64,000 bases of DNA, taken from contig QYRS01000004.1 in assembly GCA_006503535.1 (NCBI GenBank), positions 3,410,001 through 3,474,000 on the forward strand, written 5' to 3'. Origin of the DNA: Arthrinium phaeospermum (lineage: Eukaryota > Ascomycota > Sordariomycetes > Amphisphaeriales > Apiosporaceae). The notes beneath the pieces are model-generated. The model saw nothing but the letters and a program-made list of their open reading frames with translations, had not been told where the DNA came from and ran no database searches. Position 1 is the first letter of the stretch, and every line of letters begins with the position of its first letter. Of this stretch, positions 56,661-64,000 are shown piece by piece. The translations under genes and the position numbers were made by a program.

Positions 56661-57816
56661 ATTCATCTCTAGACCCAACATTCTCAGCCAGCAGCCGAGA
56701 AATGAGGACCGTCTCATCACAGTCCTCGAACGCCTTTTGCTTTTAGAAACACATTTCGCAGTGTATTCCTGATCCGCCAAGCTCGCCGTGTAACGCTTTT
56801 CACACACGGCTGCACGCTTTTTATCGACTCTCAGCTCTCGTCGCAACCACTTTTGCATCGCCTTTTTTTATACTATAGACATACAAGTCCCCGTGTGGCA
56901 TTTTCAACGCTTCCAACGAAGCGGCCCGGGTTGACGCCTTTTACCATTCAGCAATCAGCAACAGCAACATCACCAAACCCCCCACAGCATAAGGATTGGT
57001 AAGCCCCGAAAGGCCTGATCACTTATTGCTCAAAAAAAAAGAGTATACCATATGTTACTCACCTCCAAACAGTCATCATGGAGGTTAATAATAATACAAA
57101 TGTTATAAACAACACACTATTCTCGTCTTCTATGTGATATCATCCAGTGACCTTTGCTTGCTCTCCTCTTCTCGATTTTGACATGCTTCATTATTCGACA
57201 TTGCTTCTTTTGCATCTACCGACTTGTACCTTGCTACGACTTCTCACTTTTTGCCTTATAGGTTTCATCACTTCGCCGCCAGATCAGGTTCTCATCGACT
57301 ATTGTGTTCACGATGCCTTCATGTTGCATCGGGCGTTGGTTGCGTGTCATCTCAGGTGATTCAATAGGGGCAGGGGGGATCTACTTGCACTGCCCTCTGA
57401 TTTACGTGCGTACACGCGTCGCTGAATTGCTGCAACGCAACAAGCCTTCGCAACGTTCGTACTCCGTATTCAAACAAGGAATACCGGCCAGCTGTCCATC
57501 ATCCTATTGCCAACACCAACACCGTGCACATCAGAATAACTCCACGCATGACGGAGAGATTTGAATCTATCTCCCCCATAACAAACATGTGCCACATCTG
57601 TCTGTACTAATTTTCCTTTCTCCAACCCCCGGCCAGCCACCCCCAGGAAAAGGAGAAACTATTTAGTGGGTTAGGTTATAGACGAAACATCACCTACAGT
57701 AGTGTCAATCCTTTCCCCGAACGGTGGTGCCCGACTCGACTACCGTCTTCAAGGAGCTATCGAGCTACCAGCTACCTACAGTAGCCTGCACACCAACACC
57801 AGCCGGGCTACAGCAA
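56661..57816. other. intergenic, no gene seen
   Basis: Left flank of the AT-rich mobile element. Possible 3' UTR of the small gene. Short unsupported frames only. Confidence 0.55.
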
Positions 57817-57838
57817 TCAGAATTAAACTAGTCAACCC
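57817..57838 (+). repeat. left TIR
   Basis: 22 bases, starting TCAGAATTAAAC and ending AGTCAACCC. The exact reverse complement lies at 59528-59549. Confidence 0.95.
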
Positions 57839-59527
57839 TCTAACCACCCTGTATTAACACTAGCAGATTCCATTACCTATTAATATTAACTATTAATTAA
57901 TTAATAACGCGACTATAAAATTAATTAATTTTTTTCCCGTTTAATTCCGTTTTAAAAGCGTTATTTATCGATATAATTTTTTTTTTAAATTTTTAACGTT
58001 TAAATAGGTATCGCTAAAGGTAATACGTATTACAATACCCCTCGTAGAGTTAAAGTTAGGGGGGTAATAGAATTCCTTTAGCATTATAACCTCCTTAGTT
58101 AAAAGCTTAGCTAAGTAATAAAATTAAACGTTTTTAATTTCTTTAAAATTAAAAAGCATTTTAATTATATTATTATTAAGTTTAAGTTTAATTTAATTAA
58201 TTTAGAATCTATTACTGTTAATTATAATAAAAGAGTTAATTTTTAAGCTTATTTCGATTACGATACGCGTACTTATTATAACGACCCTCGTATTATTAAG
58301 TAATAAAGTTATTAATAAAGTATTAATAATAAAATAGTAAAGAAGTTATTTATTAAGGATTAAGCTCGTTTTATTAATTAATATTTAAATAACCTAGATT
58401 ATAAAGGGGATGTTAATAAGATAATTAATATAGCTCGGTTTTCCTAATAGTTTATAGCTAAGGATGTTAAAGAGTTAATTAATGCCGTAGAATATATTAT
58501 TATAATAACGATAGCTTTTTAATATAAATAATATAATAGGAAAAAGAAGGAAAAGGAGGGCTAAATTAAAGCTATTAGGTTAATGTGTTTAAAGAGAGTT
58601 AATTAGAAAATTAATAATTAAAAGTAATAGAATCCGGCCTTTTAGAATAGGGTATACATATTTAATAAATAGCATTTTAATTACTTTAAAAAGCCGGTTA
58701 AAAGGGTTAAAAAGAAGCCTAAATATTAAGATAAACTTTGGATTATTAAAAAAAAAAGTTAATAATAAAAGGATAATATCGCTGCGCTTTAAGAGAAAAA
58801 GAAGTTTAATAAAGTATTTATTATCGCCGAGGGTTCTTTTAAAAAGAGGAAGTTAGCTAGTAATAATATTTTTATTAAGGTTAATCCTTATAAGGCTAAA
58901 GTATTTTATATTAATTATTATTAGGTATAACTTTAAGTTAACGCTTTTATCGTATTATATTAGTTTTAATAATAACGGGAAGATAAATAGCGCTACTTAT
59001 ATATAAGCCCTTTAAGTCCTACTTAAAGAAATTAAAAAATATTATAGGTTTAAAAACTTTATATTATAAGAGGATAGTAATAGCTTCTATTTTTTAGATA
59101 AGACGATAGCCTAGAAAAAAAATAGGGTATTTAATCTATTTAGAACACCTTTTAATATTTAAAAACTAGCCTAATCGAGAATTAAGGCGTTGTCGCAATT
59201 ATTAAATAATACGTTAAGAAGTAAATATTAATAACGTTAAAAGATATAATAAATGCCGTTAAAACGGCCTAAAATAATATAAAATAAGAGTTTATTAAAG
59301 CCGCCTACTTAAATATACCGTAAAGATAAGAGGATTTATAATTAATAAAAGGGCGTTATATTAATTATTAAACTAAACCGATAAGCCTTTTAAACCACTT
59401 TAAAATGTTTTAAAACGGCTTAAAAAAGCATTTAAATAGCTTATAATTAAAAGAGTATAATATATATCGATACATCGATACGTTAATGTATAAGGGTGTA
59501 TTACTCCAGGGGAGGGGGGAGGGGGGG

Positions 59528-59549
59528 GGGTTGACTAGTTTAATTCTGA
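59528..59549 (-). repeat. right TIR
   Basis: Reverse complement of 57817-57838 without mismatch. A G-rich tract (59509-59530) overlaps its inner edge. Confidence 0.95.
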
Positions 59550-62177
59550 GAGGGGGTGCCGGGGCACTTGCTCAGCGGCGTTGAGGACGCACGGCCTACC
59601 AACGCAGATCCACCGTCCAGCACCGCCCGGGGCATAGTCCCCGGGCAGGCAGCCTGGTTTTTGGGGACCCACCCTGACCTCAGTCGGTTCGTTCGCTCGC
59701 CACTCCGTATGATCTCACACCAGAAAGCTCACACCACCACCAACGTCATCATCGCGATCGGGAGGAGACGCCGTTTCTTTCGGTGACCGCTGGAGATACC
59801 TTATTCGGCCACCAAACCACTATTGGAATTGCGCAGGCACGCGCTTGCTTTTTGCTGTTTGATTATTTGTGTATGCGATCTGCACGGGGACGGGTAGACG
59901 GGAAGCGGAATCCCACCTGCCACCCCACGCTGACGCGAGAGTTTTGCCCCGATCTCTATTTTAAAAACTTGCAAACCTATCGAAGTACTTCATGTGGTTC
60001 GACTTCCGGGGGTTGTGATTCTGCGGAGGTAAAGCTCAGTTCTGAAGCCGAGCAGCCGCTACCACAATCGTTATCTCGATTGCTGCCTCTTTGCTCCCAC
60101 GTACCGACATGCTGGCCCAAGCTACCAGCCCTGTCTGGCTAGTGGCGGTTCCACTCGCTGCAATCACCAGGTTACTTTACCTCATTGATCTACAGCGATT
60201 ATCTCATGTATTTTTTTCGGTCCGATAGAACACGGCAAAGAACTTTATGAATGCCGAACAAACGGTTCCAAAAATTAAAAACACAGACCAAAATGATGAA
60301 AAACAGCAGATGTTGACACGATACATGACGCTATGCTGATATAATATCTGACTGTCCTGCTGTCCAATGACATAATCCCCCCAGATGCTCTGGCCACCGG
60401 CTGGTCTTTTATCTTTCAGCCGCTCCGGGGGTGGCGGATCGGGATGGCTTGCAGATTGCATTGCCCGCCCATACCCAATGCGGCATGTGTATCTCATGCA
60501 AAGGATCGAAAGAGTCCTAGCAAACAACCAACAAACCGTTGGCAGGAGCCACAACTACTGCCACAGCCGCCGTAGTCCTACGCAGAGCCGCCCTTCCTTC
60601 TTACCACTCCCCCCTTGCCTGCTGTATCCTCAAGTACCGACGTTTTGCTCGCACGGTACAGAACTAACCCGCGATCTCCAGACACTTTTCTGATCGCAAG
60701 AGCCCGGAGCGTCGTCTGCGGGACCGGTGGAAACTTCAATGATCTACGGAGCTACGTCTAATGACCCGTACAGTACACGTTGCTAAACTCCGGGACTAAT
60801 ATAAACGAAAGGACCAAACGCCCCCATTGCCCATGGCGGGCGTTTGTGGCCCTGTGGCTGGGGTGCGTTGGGCGTTGGCGCTCCGCTGGTGACTTCATAT
60901 GCAGGGCGCGCTGTCTCCTGGTCAATCCGGATGCTACAGGCTATTGGGTAGCGGGCGTCCGGCCCCTGATCGACCGTTTCTCCGTAGGCCGGCTAAGCGG
61001 CTTGCTGGGGTTGTGCGTGCCGCTCAGGGGGGCACAGCTACTACTAAAAGGTTCGATGGCCGCGAGGCAACGAGAGACTTGACGATCGTAAATCATCGAG
61101 GCCATCGCATCACAAGAGTCTCACATCGCAGGGCGACGATGGTACGGAGCTGAGATGCGCGGATGGACTAGCGGTCAGGTCAAAATAGCTCGGTTCTCAC
61201 CTCGCTTAATCACCTTTGGCACTTCACTCTCGCAATCTTCGGACTCTCTACTCCTTTTTAGCTAGACTCAAATCTTGCTTCTGATGATTTTATCCACGGC
61301 GACGATTAATGGCTGTTTCATGCGTCTTGTTCTCTTGGCAATTGATCTATGCAGATCTATGCAGATCTACCCGAAGATCGAGATGAAATCATAGGGTCAG
61401 CCGCCATTACCTCATGTCACGTGTACAGCCGTTGCTATCGGAGAAAGGGGGCCTTTGGGTTCGCCAACAAGGTAGGGAAGATCGGTACTAGTCGCACGCC
61501 AGCTATGTACGTAGTTCATGGAGGTTGTGCGCCGCCGGCCCGAGCCTTTCACCGGGGTCCGGATATCGGAAGGCAAGGAAGACATCATGCGGCTCAGTTG
61601 AGTTACGCCAATGGTGCATACCGCTGCCAAGACACACAATAGGGCATCGCAGTTGCCAAGCTGAAAAGAAGTAGCCAAGGTTTGTGCTCACAGGGACAAC
61701 CCGAACTCTTGTCTTGTAGGCAAGCCACTTCATCCAGGATCCCGCAATATATCACTTGAGTGCGTGAGGGCTCTGTAAGGCACTTACGAGGTGATAAGAC
61801 CCGGGAATATTGGGTTTTGAGTATAAGGATGGCGTTTGTCGACACGCCGCAGTGGCTCGGTTGCTTCAGGGGCTGGAGCCGAAGCTGCCACCATCCAGAT
61901 GCCAAGGCGTATGCTCGATAGATGGGCGCAACCCTTATGACCTGCTTCTCGGTTTCTAGTAATATATGCAGCTCTTTGGGTCGCATAATTTGGAGGTGAA
62001 TGATGGGAATTCATAACCCATATATGTCCAGTTGGCGACGGAAATGATAAGAATGGGAGTGACATAGCGAAATCAAACCACATTCAGTCACTCTTGAATC
62101 CCGCATGGAGTAGTGAATCAAATACTACTATCGCCAATGACTCTGGAATATTAACAGGGACACTAAACGCACAAACG
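59550..62177. other. 2.6 kb gene-poor region
   Basis: No supported gene, RNA gene or repeat. Frames of up to about 120 codons are unsupported. Confidence 0.55.
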
Positions 62178-62656
62178 ATGCACTCCACCTCCATCCTGGT
62201 TGCGGCCCTGGCACCGGTCTCGGTCCTGCCGGCGCCGCTTGCCAAACGAGTCCTCATCCCAGCCGCCGACATGAATCCGGCCGACCCGGGCGCGGTGACG
62301 AACAATAACAACAACAACGTGGCGGCAGCGGCGCGCCAAACGAACCAGTGGACGATGCGCAACGCCCAGCGCCCCTGCGCGCAAGGCAACACCGCCTGCG
62401 CGTGGAACTTCGACATCGACACGGGCGGAGCCTTCTCGAGCCAGCATTGCTCGTTCCGGACGCCCGGGCCGTTTGCCAGCTTCGGCGGCGTCCGGTGCGG
62501 CGACTTCCGGATCGGGGTCGGGTACAACTCCGAGGGGTGCTCTCGGTCGTCCGGGCGGGGCTCGTCATCTACCCGGGCTACACGGACCAGCAGCTCAGGG
62601 GGGGGCACGTGGTGACGCCGGATCAGGCGTATACGCCTCGGCCGGTGCCTTCGTAG
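62178..62656 (+). CDS. small secreted protein, frameshifted
   Basis: The ATG at 62178 opens a signal peptide (MHSTSILVAALAPVSVLPA). A possible dibasic-like cleavage (LAKR), an Asn/Ala-rich stretch and a small domain (PCAQGNTACAWNFDIDTG, SQHCSFRTPGP, VRCGDFRIGVGYNS) follow. After SEG the first frame runs into unrelated Ser/Arg-rich codons. The frame one base away continues VLSVVRAGLVIYPGYTDQQL...TPDQAYTPRPVPS to the TAG at 62656. That gives the C-terminal half expected for this type of fungal secreted protein. One base is missing in a GGGG run at 62534-62537. With it the product would have 159 residues. Whether this is a sequencing error or a real null is open. The function of the family is unknown. 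Confidence 0.7.
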
Positions 62657-63262
62657 GTTGGGTGGGGGCGGGCTGGCTTGCGATGTGGGATGGGCCCGGA
62701 GTGGATCGTGGAGAGGGAGTTACACGGGACGGGTTGGAAAGGACTAACGGGAGACATCACAGCTATTCGGTGGACTGGCTTATTTGGTAACCGCAATGAT
62801 CCGGATGTTTTCTTGGGTCTGGAGCGTGCGGTTGACTTGCTTGGCTCAGGATATATCTCGTGCCAATCACAGTTGGTATGCGTTGTTCCAATGAACATTT
62901 CCCCAATAATGAATTTGTATGTACGCTTGTCCTAGGTACGGTGCCTTATCCGACTGGACAAGCCAGTTAGCACTGTAAGTTTGTAGTCTAGTGTGTAGTA
63001 ATAGAAGTTATCGTGAGCTGTGTGGCTCTAAACTACACAACGTAGCTATCATGGGACTCAGAGAGTTGAAGACTCGAATGAGATTTGAAACTTTGAACTG
63101 TGTATATTCGCCTCCTAACGCTGATATAATGCCTCTGTCTCCAGGGAGGCAATATTTAGACGCGCCATGCCGCCCAGCTTGTGTCGGTGTCAACAGACAA
63201 GGGCGGCCAGGAAGTACTCTCAAGGGCTTGATCTACCACCTACCGTATTTGTAGAGTCGTAC
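62657..63262. other. gap between convergent genes
   Basis: 3' flanks of the small secreted protein gene and the partial gene. Nothing recognised. Confidence 0.6.
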
Positions 63263-64000
63263 TCAGCGTGACGGACCACCGAGTTGGTCCTCCCTCCATT
63301 TCTTGTGCGCGCATGTTAGGGATCGATTACGATCGAAGCGGCAAATGACATCCCATGGCGACCCTTCGACCTCGCTATCCATTACCATACGGTCCCAGTT
63401 TTGGAACCAAGGGCCTATGTACAAGTCCTGCCGCACTGAGTAGACGTCATGCTCTTCGACACGCCGCTCCTCAACCCATTCGTTGTCCACATGGGGTGAT
63501 GCATGGTCCTGGGGGAAATCGTGGCGGGGGTGACGGATCCCGTCCCCTAGCGTGGCAAAGTCCCGAAGTTTGGACAGGATCAGGCTTTCCCGCGTCGGAC
63601 ATGGACTTTGAATTAGCTCGGCGGCGAACTGCATCCCGAACGAGGTCAGGTAGCGCATGAATTTCTCATCATCGAAGAAGAAGTCGGACAGTCTCGCATG
63701 GCTGACGTCCATCGGAGGTTGATGATCTTCCCGCCGGGGCGAGTGCAGCAGCGTTGGTGTACTCTCCAGGTCAGACAGTTCCAGGTCTGCTTCTAGAGGC
63801 CACTGCTCACCTAACAAGGCAAAAAGACTGCCCCGGTGCATATTGTGCACATACTGGATGGCGGGGAAGAAGTTCGGTACGTTGGCGAACCGTAACGTCT
63901 CGAGCTGGCGTTGCGGGAAGCCGTACTGCGTTTGAGACGACCCTCTGGGCTCGTCCCATGTGCCGATATGGAGCGCTCGGCTCCCGTGATAGAAAAGCCG
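63263..64000 (-). CDS. 3' part of an unrecognised gene, runs off the window
   Basis: 246 codons open without a stop from the window edge (minus strand) to the TGA at 63263-63265. The visible part starts RLFYHGSRALHIGTWDEP, continues LETLRFANVPNFFPAIQYV, has an acidic middle, and the C-terminal part contains WVEERRVEEHDVYSVRQDL and YIGPWFQNWDRMVMDSEVEG. An internal GTG at 63850 is not taken as the start, because the frame continues upstream with protein-like sequence. I recognise no domain; the start, introns and full length lie outside the window. The texture is that of a soluble fungal protein. Confidence 0.7.
   Translation of the reverse strand, partial: RLFYHGSRALHIGTWDEPRGSSQTQYGFPQRQLETLRFANVPNFFPAIQYVHNMHRGSLFALLGEQWPLEADLELSDLESTPTLLHSPRREDHQPPMDVSHARLSDFFFDDEKFMRYLTSFGMQFAAELIQSPCPTRESLILSKLRDFATLGDGIRHPRHDFPQDHASPHVDNEWVEERRVEEHDVYSVRQDLYIGPWFQNWDRMVMDSEVEGSPWDVICRFDRNRSLTCAHKKWREDQLGGPSR

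Larger units (their letters stand above)
57817..59549. mobile_element. AT-rich DNA transposon relic with 22-bp TIRs (Fot1/pogo-like?)
   Basis: 1733 bases bounded by perfect 22-bp inverted repeats (see the two repeat entries). The interior from about 57,850 to 59,500 is extremely AT-rich, full of TAA/TTA and without an open frame, in sharp contrast to both flanks. This is the expected result of repeat-induced point mutation (C to T on both strands). Length suits a Tc1/mariner or pogo-class element. The inner edges (AGTCAACCC followed by C-rich sequence) recall Fot1-type ends. No direct target-site duplication is visible outside the TIRs; a TA target inside the repeat cannot be excluded because TA is palindromic. 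No transposase motif is legible, so class is inferred. Confidence 0.75.

Noticed and set aside
56460..56858. 132-codon minus-strand frame
   Set aside because: Lies antisense to the better supported spliced plus-strand candidate. It remains the main alternative if that candidate is wrong.

Overview
The window looks like nuclear DNA of a filamentous ascomycete, most likely a Sordariomycete. The evidence is GC-rich coding regions with many antisense shadow frames, short introns (about 50-110 bases) with GT..AG borders and CTAAC/CTGAC-type branch sites, a mutated AT-rich repeat of the RIP type, and fungal families such as an AA11 polysaccharide monooxygenase, a CE5 cutinase, a secreted NUP-type protein, a TAM-type methyltransferase, a 2EXR protein and a NACHT-ankyrin protein. 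The species cannot be fixed from sequence alone. Gene models below were spliced by hand. Unless noted, exon sums are divisible by three and start at ATG.

Layout. 0-10 kb: the end of an apple-like protein, a cutinase with a one-base frameshift, an extracellular intradiol dioxygenase, a CHY zinc-finger protein and an eight-exon Dal5-type MFS transporter. 10-20 kb: a four-TM protein, a rhomboid protease with a very long insert and a frameshift, a glutathione S-transferase, a sulfotransferase-like membrane protein, a methyltransferase with two micro-exons and a short-chain dehydrogenase. 20-31 kb: a NACHT-ankyrin (NLR-like) gene, then an ankyrin-like/HSP100-type AAA+ gene in the opposite direction, then an F-box-like gene. 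This is the most accessory-looking block. 32-36 kb: a 724-residue membrane protein of unknown function converging on a 2EXR protein. 37-39 kb: an AA11 LPMO with a Gly/Ser linker.

39-48 kb: a copper amine oxidase divergent from an APC-type amine/amino-acid permease, followed by a heavily broken aldehyde dehydrogenase and a secreted NUP family protein. Uptake, oxidation to aldehyde and aldehyde oxidation would form a short catabolic route whose last step has decayed here. 49-52 kb: a JmjC/cupin-8-like protein lacking the expected metal ligands, and mitochondrial lipoyl synthase. 52-62 kb is gene-poor. It holds one candidate 98-residue spliced gene with a long leader and a 1.73 kb AT-rich DNA transposon relic with perfect 22-bp terminal inverted repeats. 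62-64 kb: a frameshifted small secreted protein and the 3' part of an unrecognised gene running off the window.

Most notable points: an in-frame 51-base intron that cuts the Walker A loop of the NLR-like gene; the NLR-like/AAA+ gene pair; a rhomboid whose catalytic His helix lies after a roughly 200-residue charged insert; three genes each broken by one missing base in a short G/C run; two GC-AG introns; and the TIR element. No rRNA, tRNA or CRISPR was seen.
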